A program made the translations under genes and the position numbers. The notes below the pieces were generated by a model. It did no database searches and was not told where the DNA came from. It saw nothing but the letters and a program-made list of their open reading frames with translations. Positions 10,491 through 21,241 of a DNA stretch of 64,000 nt are shown piece by piece; the stretch's first letter is position 1, and every line of letters starts with the position of its first letter. The DNA comes from Euonymus europaeus (taxonomy: Eukaryota; Streptophyta; Magnoliopsida; Celastrales; Celastraceae): the NCBI GenBank assembly GCA_963580455.1, contig OY756969.1:18324760-18388759 (forward strand). The letters run 5' to 3'.

Positions 10491-13024
10491 ATCATGCATT
10501 TTTTTAACTTACTAAAAAATATAATTCAATATAGCCTTGTGCAACAAACCAAATTCAAGCAAACACATCTAGGAGCACAATTCAGAATCATATACAATGA
10601 AACTAACATTGTATAGACCTTGGCATTAGAGAAATAGTGATTCATACCTACTTCTTGTCATAAGGAAACCATACTGAGAACGAAGTCATACCTACTGTCG
10701 AGCAACAGCGAGTCATACTTGGTCCTGCACCTTAATCTATGCTCCAACTCAATGAAACTAACATTAGAAAGACCTAAGCATTAAAGAAACAATGGGTCAT
10801 ACCAATTCTGTAAGAAGGAAACCATCTTGAGAACAAATTGAATAAATCCCCTTATTAAACTCGCCATTGATTGCAATCCCAACAGTATTTTGAGATCCAA
10901 TTTGACTAATTGTTAGGCAAAGTTTCATTCTTCTCAATTAAGGAAAAATAATAATTATTAAAAGTAGCAAAAAGTACATAGTTGAACTCTGCACTTCAAG
11001 TTAGGCAATAATATCTATAATACATGCAAACATGAATGCTCTAAAATATACTCAAAATTTTCAAACTATATCATTGCAGAACTCATGCGAATAACACACA
11101 CTTATTATCAAAAACCCAAATCCACTGTCTAAGGGAAATTTATGCAGAATCATAAGGCATTAAAGGATAAATTAATTGACAAAGTCAAAAAAATAATGAA
11201 TTGTTTCCACAACTTGAAATTTAGCTCTGGTAAAAATTTAAAATTGTTGTAACTATCCTAAAATCAAGAAATTGAGACTAACCAATTACTCTAAAGAAGT
11301 GAGACATCTTCCCTAGAGCCAAGTAGATTTGAAAAAAGGAAAGAGAAGTAAACTAACCAAGTTTGTGGATCCTAGACTTGAGATGGTCATCTTGTGATTC
11401 TGTCCCTTGTATAAAATCCAGTTTCATTGACACAAATATGCTATTGGACTTCTGGTTCAACCACTTGGAAACTACCAAATAAGCAAGAATGAAAACTGTA
11501 ACTCCCCCTAAAAAACTAATTGAAGCTCAAAGAAGTAAAAAGATAAAAGAGGAAAAGAAGATGAACTAATGAATCATTTTCAGCATTGGAACTGAGTCTA
11601 AAAACGAAGGACTAAAGAACCCACTTGCAATGACAACTACCTATGATACTTAGCAGAGTGGTCAGGACCAGAAATTCTAGAAACAATTACAAATGACAAA
11701 CCAACAATGCATCACTCATGAAAACTCAGTCACGAAGTAATCTGGATAGGAAGAACCAAGCTAGAAGTGATGGAAGGCAAAACCCGAAGATGCATGCACA
11801 AAAGAGAAGTGGAACATGAAAAGAGAAAACCGTTGATATTAGTGCCTTGAAATCTACATTTATCAAAATCATAATACATGTGATATATACATTTAGCTTT
11901 TATGGGCATAAACTCTAAATATGAATTACACATATCATCACAGTACAGCTGATGAAACAGGTCATTTAATAATAGCAGGTAATCATGAGTCTAAATCCCA
12001 GGATTTGAAAGATTGACCTTTTGCGCTAAGAATTAAAGTCTGGCTTAAAAGTAGATTACAGCAGAGGTAGAGCCCAGGAATTGGAATTCTGAATTGAGAA
12101 AGAAACTACAGTATGATGACTATGCAATAAAATTAGTAAGAATTTAACAATTTGAAAGAAAAAAAATTTGAGCAGAAATAATAAATGTAAAAATAAAACC
12201 AAGTTCTCAACAAAGTTACTTCATTTTATCTAGCAACGTTAAATTAACAATCTTGATTTTGGTAAAACAATGGGAAGGTTGCGTGAGAGGATTGACTAAC
12301 CTTTAGTTGCATTAACCTCTGCTTTTAAGAAGGCTGACAACACTATAATGGCCCAGCAATAGAAGTTTACCTACAAAAATATACCAAGGAAAAAAGGGAA
12401 ATTTCACAAATCATTGGAAAAAAAAAATGTATTCGCATTCACGAAGTAGAATAAACGCTGCATATATGGAAATAAAAATAACCAAGTAACCAACTTATAG
12501 GTGAAATATATGATTTTAAAAAGAAACATTTTTCTCTCACAAAGAAGGAATTGAACTTGGAATTGATCAGAGCACAAGAAATATATACGCGTCGAAATTC
12601 ACCAAGTAGAATAATTACTGCAAAAGAATCATGGTAAGAAGTTTCTAACAAACATGAATTAAATTAGGTTTTGTTTTTCCAATAATCTTAACATTGGTGA
12701 CAACATTTAAGAATAAAGTTCACAAAAATAACTGATCAGCGACTACTTTTGATACCAAAAAATAGAAATTGGTTTATTTTTTATTAGGAATCAATGAAGA
12801 CAATAATCCAAAAACATCGAAGCAGAGAGCTAAATTAGTATTAGCACTCTAAGTTGCTCGATAATTATACTTGAGCTTTTAGTTAAAAAATGCAACAGAT
12901 GTTTATAACACGCTTTGGTACCTGTAATCAAAGATATTTAGAAAACAGCTAAACGTAAGTAACTATTGGATTGACACAATAACAAATCACAAAAAAATAA
13001 TAGAATAAATGTTGAATATGGCAG
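10491..13024. other. No gene seen; presumed body of the first Helitron
   Basis: The sequence is AT-rich and non-coding in appearance. Some word pairs recur (for example ACTAACATT...GACCT near 10610 and 10760), but no convincing exon or protein family was found. Confidence 0.35.
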
Positions 13025-13157
13025 GACTTCTTGAACTTGTACTTCAGGGATACTACAGGGCAATCCACTAATTTACAATCTTGTTCTTGCCATGAAATGG
13101 CGCCAATCCGAGAACATTAAGCTTGACAAAGTCAAAGTTGTGCACTACTGTGCTGCT
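13025..13157 (+). pseudogene. Captured galactinol synthase exon fragment
   Basis: Galactinol synthase (GT8 family) transfers galactose from UDP-galactose to myo-inositol, the first step of raffinose synthesis. This 133-bp piece follows an AG acceptor (ATATGGCAG) and ends at GTGAGT, so it is one exon with flanking intron sequence. It starts in one frame as DFLNLYFRD, then a frameshift leads into NPLIYNLVLAMKWRQSEN and VKVVHYCAA. These closely follow the C-terminal region of the plant enzyme, and the donor falls right after HYCAA, where I recall an intron in these genes. No other galactinol synthase exon was seen nearby. It lies antisense to the surrounding Helitrons. A single frameshifted exon cannot encode the enzyme. 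Confidence 0.82.
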
Positions 13158-13994
13158 GTGAGTATCCATTAATCACCAATAATTAATTTATCATCTAGAT
13201 CTGTGTCCTAATTAAATCAAAGCCACAACAAAGCTTGGATCAAAGCTCAAATACACAAGCATAGGTGAAAAAGGAACACCAAAAGAAGACAAAACAGCGA
13301 CAATCACTGAGACCAACAAATATTAAAAAATATAACAGATGAATGAGAAGAGTGGAAACAACATCCAAAAGCACAAACACAGCAGTGGAAAATCGATTTT
13401 GAGGAAATCATGGAGGAAAGAGGGTGAGAGGATAGGAAGACGATGATGAAAGTGCAAGCTCAGAGGAAGCCCGAACCAAACAACGAAGCAAAAAATAACC
13501 TACAAACCTGGCAAAGAGCAACTTTCACAGAAGTCAACCGATCGCCACTATCCTCGCAGTCGAAGCTGAAGAAATGAGACACAACCAACCAATTACCAAA
13601 GCAATTAGGCAAAGATGGAATTACTTGTTGTCCAACCCTCTTCAATATCTCCATTTCCTTGTAAGCATATCAAAGAACTGTGATCAAAGAAGAATTTGAA
13701 ATCGAAACGCTACCCAACGTTCTAAAGCAGATGAGCAAGAAATCTTTGCGAATTCGAAACCAAAACGCTATTCAGTTTATCGAAACAAATAATCAAGAAG
13801 AGTGACGACAGAGAAACCAAGTTTCTGAAAAAGTCGAAAAGAGACGCTCTAGAGAAGAAATCAAAATCGAAAGGAAGAAGTCTCCACCGCCACAAAAATC
13901 TCTGACATCTTCGTCGCGTTGTCCCAATTCTTGCCGATTACAGTCTGACAATGGAGATGCGGCACAGTTTGCATCACGAAATTCCCTGCGAAAC
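13158..13994. other. No gene seen between captured exon and SINE-like sequence
   Basis: The start (13158 to about 13250) may be captured galactinol synthase intron. Short minus-strand open stretches occur (for example 13460-13654), but they match no family I know. Confidence 0.3.
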
Positions 13995-14100
13995 CAAAAA
14001 AGTAAAAGAAAAGAGGAAAATAATGCACACCCACCGGTAAGATTCGAACCGGGATACCTTGGCTTTAGTACACAAAATATTCCACCATACCACTGCAACT
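13995..14100 (-). repeat. tRNA-derived SINE-like sequence
   Basis: On the minus strand, an A-box-like AGTGGTATGGTGG (14082-14094) is followed about 35 bases later by a B-box GGTTCGAATC (14041-14050), the spacing of an internal RNA polymerase III promoter. It continues into a pyrimidine-rich tail toward 13995. The rest does not fold as a tRNA, with no convincing acceptor stem, so a SINE head is more likely than a tRNA gene. Confidence 0.45.
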
Positions 14101-14272
14101 TTATGTGATATTTGGACCCAACAAATTGTACTAAACCTTTAATGCCAAGGAGAAGCTATATACTTCCAAAACGCGCGCGAGTATGCCACTGTAACAGGAC
14201 TCGCTCGGAAATCGCTCCAAAATCAGCGATTTTGAAGTATACTAGGTAGATGCCCGGGCGTTGCCCCGGGTC

Positions 14273-15966
14273 GATATTTTTTTCGATCATATCTGTGTTT
14301 GGAAATTCCTTTATGATTGTCCAAGTTCGTATGAGTAGCATATTTGTATGATTGCAAACTCGAAACCTCTTTTTTACAACTGCTACAACAAAGTTTGCAA
14401 GAGTAAATATTTCTCTCTATAAGAGATTCTTGGATTATAGGTGTATCTTCTTTTCTTGCTGATTTATGATATTGTCTTTATGGATTCAAATGTAAAAAAT
14501 AGTCTTTTGTGAATTTGACAGCTCTTTCCAGTTTCCATTCCCCTTTCCACCTCTATGATTGCATGATTGCCACAATGGCCACAATGGAGCAAACTATTAC
14601 ATCATTTGAAGACATACATCCAGACATCTCCATTTCCCAATAGCAATTCGTCACTTCTGCAATTGAAAGCATAGACTTTGGCATGTAGTAACACCGATTC
14701 GAGTAAACAATAAAGCAAAATAATCAATGACACCTATGCAAGACAAATCTTTCACCCATTCACCCATTTCTGTTTCGTTTGAGCAGAAGAATGCGAAAAC
14801 ATTTGTTAACAACATCGTCACTACAATTGACCACGCCAAACAAAATAACTGCGTTAAAACCGATCAAAAAAGATGAGACATGACAAACAGGAAGACACCT
14901 ATGCAGGGAATTACGCCTTGGCTTTTCCGGCCTGGAGCGATTGGATTCTCTGTTGTAACTTTAAGACCTGCACCCACAGGCTAATTTCAAACACATGGAT
15001 GTCGAAGAACAAAAAGTACAATAGAAAGATAACAAATCAAATACAGTTAGCCTCACTGCAGCCATTCGTCACAATGACAAACCCGAAAAAATCACATGAT
15101 CTACCCTTTACACCCCATCAATTTGCGACTCGTTTAGCCACCCAAAAAGGGTAATAAATGTCAAGTCCAGACACAGTTGATCCAAATGGAGACATGTTCC
15201 AGATACCAGAGACCAAATTGAGAACTAATGAACTATCAGCTATGTGGTAGCCAATTTAGCAAAGATAAAAAAACAGCTTGTTAGTTGCTATATTTGAAAA
15301 GTCTCAGTATGTAAGCAACAAATGGCAATATTGCCATGTCATCTTTTATGTATGAATATGCATGGTTGCTCGTGGCCAATTAGGCCAACAGTTTCGTAAA
15401 GATTATTCTCTTGCTCCCTAAGAGATTGGGAGGAAGAATTATAGATTGACGAAAATGGTGATCATTGCAATGCTGGTGGAAGTATAATGTAATATGTTTA
15501 CACACTGCAGGTAGGAAGCGATTTGATGCAACTTTGGAAGATTTGGAAGAGAAGCAGAACAGCAAGAAGAGGTCATCTAAACAAACTCATACATACAAAC
15601 CTATATTTCCCATACCTTGAAATTACAGAATTAAAACACTCAACTCAGCTGCATATATAGTGCTACATGACAAAAACCAAAAAAACAAATTAGAACGATT
15701 ACGATGAAAATGTAGTTATGGTGCATGTTTGTATGACATATGTTTGAATTTGTGTATCTACTTGAGATCATTACCTTTGTTGTGGAACATAATGTAATGC
15801 TGAATGGCTTTTTCCTGTCGAACTTTTAGCATTATGAGTTGTGTCACTTCAGTAGTTGTTGCCATGTATAATCAAGTATTGAGAATGTTACTTTGTGAAG
15901 TTTTAATGTATGTGTATCACATATGTAGATGACATGATCACATAGTGTAATAGAATGAAAGTGACC
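14273..15966. other. 3' non-coding region of the Helitron
   Basis: The 1.7 kb between the helicase stop codon (15967) and the terminal hairpin shows no recognisable protein or RNA. It could hold captured sequence, but I found no family match. Confidence 0.4.
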
Positions 15967-18900
15967 TTATGAAATTTCATCAAAGATTTCATGGTAGACG
16001 ATATTTTTGGTGCACATCATTTGTTGGTCGTCAATACTGCGTGTAAGTATCCTCAATCCTTTGTAGTTTGTGACACGGGATAAAGCGACATATAATTGGC
16101 CATGTGAGAAAAGCGGCTTTGGTAGATAGAGGCCAACTTTCTTTAGAGTTTGCCCTTGGCTCTTATTAATTGTCATTGCGTACGACAATCGTAGAGGAAA
16201 TTGTCTTCTTCTCATGACGAATGGCCATTTTGCTTCTGTGGCTGTCATTATAATCCTCGGAATATATACTCTGTCACCAACATTGCTACCTGTCATAATA
16301 TTGGCCTCCACAACTCTTTCTCCCAACTTTGTAATCAACAATCTCGTACCATTACATAATCCACCGGATTGATTTAGATTTCTTAACAGCATAACAGGAG
16401 AATGTGTTTTAAGATGAAGCTCATGATTGGGTACTCCATTGAATCTAAGAGAATTGAGAAATTCAGGTGGATATAAAATATCATCCTCATCTGATGAATT
16501 AGCATCCTTACAGATAGAATCAAAGCTAAGATACGTTCTTGCATCAGCAGGTAGTAATGACAATACATGAGCATTTATTGCATCTCCCACTTCATTTGTT
16601 CCTGTCAGAATTGCTCTCTCTTTTAAGTATTCAAAATCTGTATAGAATGCCGAGAAATTATCATAAATTTCAGATGTGATATCTTCAATATCTCCTTGTC
16701 TGAAAGGTACTTGCAGTTTTTGAGGTATTTTAATCCAATTTGGATACTCTTCCTCTTCATTCATTTTAAACGTTTCTGATTTTCCCTCACCTATCTCTAG
16801 AAGCCATTCTGAGAATGATGCTAATTCGAATTTCTCATGAGCAGATAAACCCTGTGCGGATAATCGCATATTTGTCTTCAGCAAAAAAATCTTGCAATGC
16901 ACCCACAAATCAGATTTCACAATGGATGCATTAATTGTATCATATCTAGAACCTTTTGTGACAACAGGAAGTATTTGTCGAAAGTCACCACCGAGCAGAA
17001 CAGTCTTTCCTCCAAAAGGTAAATTTTGAGTTTCCATTGCATTAGGCATCAAGATATCCTTTAATGATCTATCCAATGCTTCAAAGCAATTTCGGTGTGC
17101 CATAGGTGCCTCATCCCACACTATAAGACTGGTTTTTTTCAAGAGATCTGCAAGTTGAGTCCCATGCTTGATATGGCAGGTTGAATGGTCATGAATGTCA
17201 ATTGGTATTTTAAATCTCGAATGTGCAGTTCTTCCTCCTGGTAATAATAATGAGGCAATACCTGAAGATGCAACTGCAAGAACTATCTTCCCTTCTGAAC
17301 GTAGACGGCTAATAATGGCTTGATATACAAATGTTTTCCCAGTTCCTCCATGACCATAAACGAAAAATAGCCCTCCCTGACCTGTGTAGACAGCTTGTAG
17401 AACAACATCATATATAATTTTTTGTTCAGCATTTAGCTGGTGGTTCATATTTTCAGCATCAATTGCAAGCTGAGGAATGTTATGGGCTAATTCTTCTCTT
17501 AACATTGTGTTGTTAAGCTCTTGTAGAATTCCATTCCCAGGTGTTGGAAGATGATACTCTGTGAGAGATGCACCATTCTTGGAGAGCAGAAAATCAAGTT
17601 CTCTTAACACTTGATCCTTCATATGTGTAGCTGTAACGGCTGAAGCACTGATGCCATATTTATATTGTAGTTGATAAATGATATCATCTTGGAAGCTCAT
17701 GAGATGTGCATCAAATAATCTGTTTGTATCAGCGACTTCACAAAACATAATTAATGTAACAAATAATCTTCTAAGTTCAGGTGAAGTAGCCCAATTTGAA
17801 GCTTCATCCAAAGCGTCATGCCATTCCTGATCATTCCCAGTTAGGCCCATTGCATTGCATGCCTCTTTATATGTTTCGTACACTATCCCACTAATAGTTC
17901 TAATCTCACTGAAACTTGTTGGTCCTTTTACATAAGCAAGCAACATCCGTAGATAATAGAGTTCTCCTGCTGAAGGGTGGACATATGATATACGGCCAAT
18001 ACAATGTCCTTTCTTTCTACGAAACCATATTTTATTCACCGAGTCCCATCTTCAGAATGTAGGGAATTCAGCATATGTTAATTGTTGTGTATCATCAGCA
18101 ATACTATTTGTAAACATCCATTCTGTTAGCATTGATTTTTCTATTCCAGGCTGGTGCAAGACTGATTGTACATTAAGATCTCCCCTGAAAGTGACAGTAT
18201 TCATTTGCGGTAAGTGTATGGTTAAATTTTGAACAGCTGGATACTTGCAATGAATGTCGTACTCAAATATTCTCCAAACTGACTCATAACCGGCGACATA
18301 TCTGCAATCAAGATACATTTCAATCTCATCAACTACTTCTAATTTCTCTGTTGAAGAAGCATCGCGAGTTTGAACATTCTCTTTTGAAAGAGCTCTTGTT
18401 CTATCCGGGCCTTTGTTGATGTACTTAAACAAATATTTAATTGATTTTGAACGGTTACACCACTCCACATTTATATGTGCTTCATATTTCAATGACAGTT
18501 CTCTATTGTAAGGCACCACAAACTTATTATCAAGTTCAATTCCGTGTTTGATAACAACCACACCATCATTGCGCCTTCTATAAATAGCGAATCCATCTTC
18601 ACCAATATTTGTCTCGGGGTAATATTTTTTGGGAAAATGTTTTGTACACCTACCATCCTTCATACAAGGGGCTCTAGGATTTGCTTTACCGCACGGACCA
18701 TGCAACATAAATTTTGAGACAATATCGAACAAAGCAGGTTCCTTTATTTGGTCTGGAATTTCTGCAGAGATAATTTTGTCAATATCAACAGCAATTGGGA
18801 ATTTATCATTTTGGTGTAACCACACAATGATATGAACATGAGGTAAGCCTCTTTTCTGGAATTCAACTGTGTAAATACAACCAATAGCTTGTCCAAAATG

Positions 18901-18971
18901 ATTCGATTGCTTAATATCCCTTACCAACTCTGTAAGTTTCATATGAAAAACTCGCGAGACAATATCTGGTC
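15967..18971 (-). pseudogene. Helitron RepHel, C-terminal part: end of Rep domain and PIF1-type helicase
   Basis: RepHel nicks and unwinds DNA for rolling-circle transposition. This is the downstream part of the gene, cut at 18971 by the retrotransposon. The Rep part (18052-18971) has the two-histidine motif GLPHVHIIVW and the tyrosine motif KYLFKYINKG. Near 18045-18055 an in-frame TGA stands where the frame otherwise continues ([16 protein letters not shown]), probably from a Trp codon. The helicase part (15967-18039) has Walker A GHGGTGKT, Walker [23 protein letters not shown] and the C-terminal [11 protein letters not shown] and YVALSRV motifs. It ends at a natural stop. Apart from the stop and the insertion, no frameshift was seen, so decay is recent. 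Confidence 0.92.
18967..18971 (+). repeat. Target-site duplication TGGTC, left
   Basis: TGGTC directly precedes the left LTR and is repeated at 28127-28131 directly after the right LTR. Joining the flanks through one copy restores the Rep reading frame, which proves the insertion point. Confidence 0.97.
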
Positions 18972-21068
18972 TGTGAGATCCCGACCCAAAAATATTATGT
19001 TTGGTTAAATTTTAAGTAATAAGTTATTGGAAAAATGAGTTCGAAGAGATAACGGACCATTGGAAGTGTATAAGACCCTAAAAAAAATAGTTTTGCGCTT
19101 GGTTCGGTAAAAGGGTCATAACTTTTAGTGTACATGTCCGTTTTGGGCCCATAATATGCCTAAACGGAAGGCAGAAAGGTTCTGTGAATAGTGATCCGTC
19201 CGGACGGATAATAGGGCGTCCGGACGGATATGCCTAGATTCAAACCAGTGGGTTACATGAAGAGTAATCCGTCCGGACGGATGCTTAGGGCGTCCGGACG
19301 GCTATCGGGAAATCAGTTTTTAAGAAACAGAGAGACATTTCTGGACATTACCAACACTTGGAGAGCCCGAGAAGAGAGAGAAAGAGTGAGAAACTTAGAG
19401 AGAGAAGGAGATTTGTTGAGGTTCTTGCTTGGTTTTCCATGGATTCATGAAGCATGTCAAGAATCAAGGTGGAATCAAGGAAGATTTGAAGGTTTGAGGT
19501 GAGTTTTCATAGTTTTGGAATTCTAGGGTTTTTCCTAGATTTGTTTGATTCTTTAATAGATGGAAGGTAAGGCTTAGATATGTTGATTATAGGTTGATTT
19601 TTGATGTATATGTAGATTGGTTTGTGATTTGGAGTAGAGTTGAGCTTGGGTTGAGTTTCAAGGATTTTGGAGAAATTTCTAGAGAGAGAAGGTGAGTAAT
19701 TTCAAATTTATTGATTTAATTGATGTTTATATGAGTTGTTGGTTGTTTATTGATGTATGAATGGGTTCGGTTTCGCCACATTGCTAGGTTTGGGAAATCG
19801 GAACCCTAGGAACGTAATTGTGAATTTTGTGGTAAATTGCTCAACAAGAGGTAGGGATTCTTACCCCATTTTCTATCGTATTGTTCTTCTCTAAAGAGCG
19901 GTTTAAATTCTTCATTGGTCTTTATTATTTGTGTTCTTGCCTAAATTGTTTCTTAGGAAGAACGAACCGTGTTGTTGGTTATTGATGAATTTGCATACCC
20001 TTTAAATGCTTGATCATCTATTGGGCATGATAAACCTCGTTCATGCATCATGTAGTTATGTATATATATATAGGATTGTTATATATACGAGCTTCTTTTG
20101 CATGACATTATTGGACATGAATTATAGATGCATTGGGTCTACGAGTATGGACTTGTAGTATCCTTAGGTTATACTTTGTGATGATGTTGGATACCGAATT
20201 GGCACATTGTTGCCGGAAGTTGGGATTTCCATGGTGTAGGTGCACCTATAGTCGTTCCGGGGCAAAGTGCAAGCGTTCCGATGATTTTCCGGAATATTCG
20301 TTGACTAGTGCCAGGCGCTGTAGGGTGTAGCCCGAGGTTATACATTGTTGTGACATTTTAGGATGTCATGTTGCTGCATTGAGCTTGTTTCAACATTCAG
20401 CCTTTACGTTCTTATGATTCATTTTATTTTTCCTACTGAGCCTCCTGCTCACCCTATTTCTTTTCTATATCCTTCAGGTGAGACTGGTGCTGAGAACCAG
20501 GTTGCGGATCAGTAGGAGGCATCGTGACATGGAAGGCCACCCTAGGAGCACTAGGATATATATTTGGTTGTTTGAGAACCTTGGTTATGAATTAAGTACA
20601 TGTAGTACTTTTATTGGTTGACTACTATGTTGCTTAAATACCTTTTCGGTATGTTTGATGGATGGTCGGGAGGTATGCCGTGTGATTGGGACTCTCGTAC
20701 CTAGATATAGGACCTTGGGTCCGGATTGATAGACTTTGATAGTCTATGATGATATTATTGATATGATTATGTTTTGCTTATTGATTGCATGTGATTAGGA
20801 GGCCTGAGGCCCTGCCTAGTGTGTGAATGTGGATAGATGGCCAGAGGCCTGTTAGGCTGCGGAACTTCTCTGATTATTATTGATTATCTTTTCCGTGTTA
20901 AATGAGATGTGACTCTAGGCTGGCACCCTCCGATATACGGGGAGGTGCTGTCGGATTTCTATTAGAATCCGGGGTTAGGTTGGCGTGTGGTGAGGTCCTT
21001 AGTGACGTGGCACATGCCTAAAGTGGCGCTCCCGGCTCAGTGCGTGAATTTCGGGTCGGGGCGCCACA
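18972..21068 (+). repeat. 5' LTR of the Tekay-type element (2097 bp)
   Basis: It begins TGTGAGATCCCGACCC and ends GGGTCGGGGCGCCACA. It has four copies of CGTCCGGACGG at 19194-19303 and a short (TA) tract near 20055. It is 5 bp longer than the 3' LTR, owing to one T and one 4-bp indel. Confidence 0.97.
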
Positions 21069-21071
21069 GTT

Positions 21072-21084
21072 TGGTATCAGAGCG
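21072..21084 (+). promoter_or_regulatory. Primer-binding site, initiator tRNA-Met type
   Basis: TGGTATCAGAGCG lies three bases after the 5' LTR and is complementary to the 3' end of initiator tRNA-Met, the usual minus-strand primer for chromoviruses. Confidence 0.9.
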
Positions 21085-21241
21085 CGAGGTTAGCTCTACG
21101 TAGGATCTGGGGTTGGGTCCTAGATGTGAGTTAGTAAGTCTCCAGGCCATGTCACGACCTCTGCTGATCCGGTATGTTTTCTTATCCCTTAAATCCTCAA
21201 TTGATTAAGTCCTGTTAAGTATCTTATCTGTTGTGGCGCAG

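Noticed and set aside
13995..14100. A functional tRNA gene
   Set aside because: The two promoter boxes are there, but no acceptor stem or anticodon arm can be formed convincingly.
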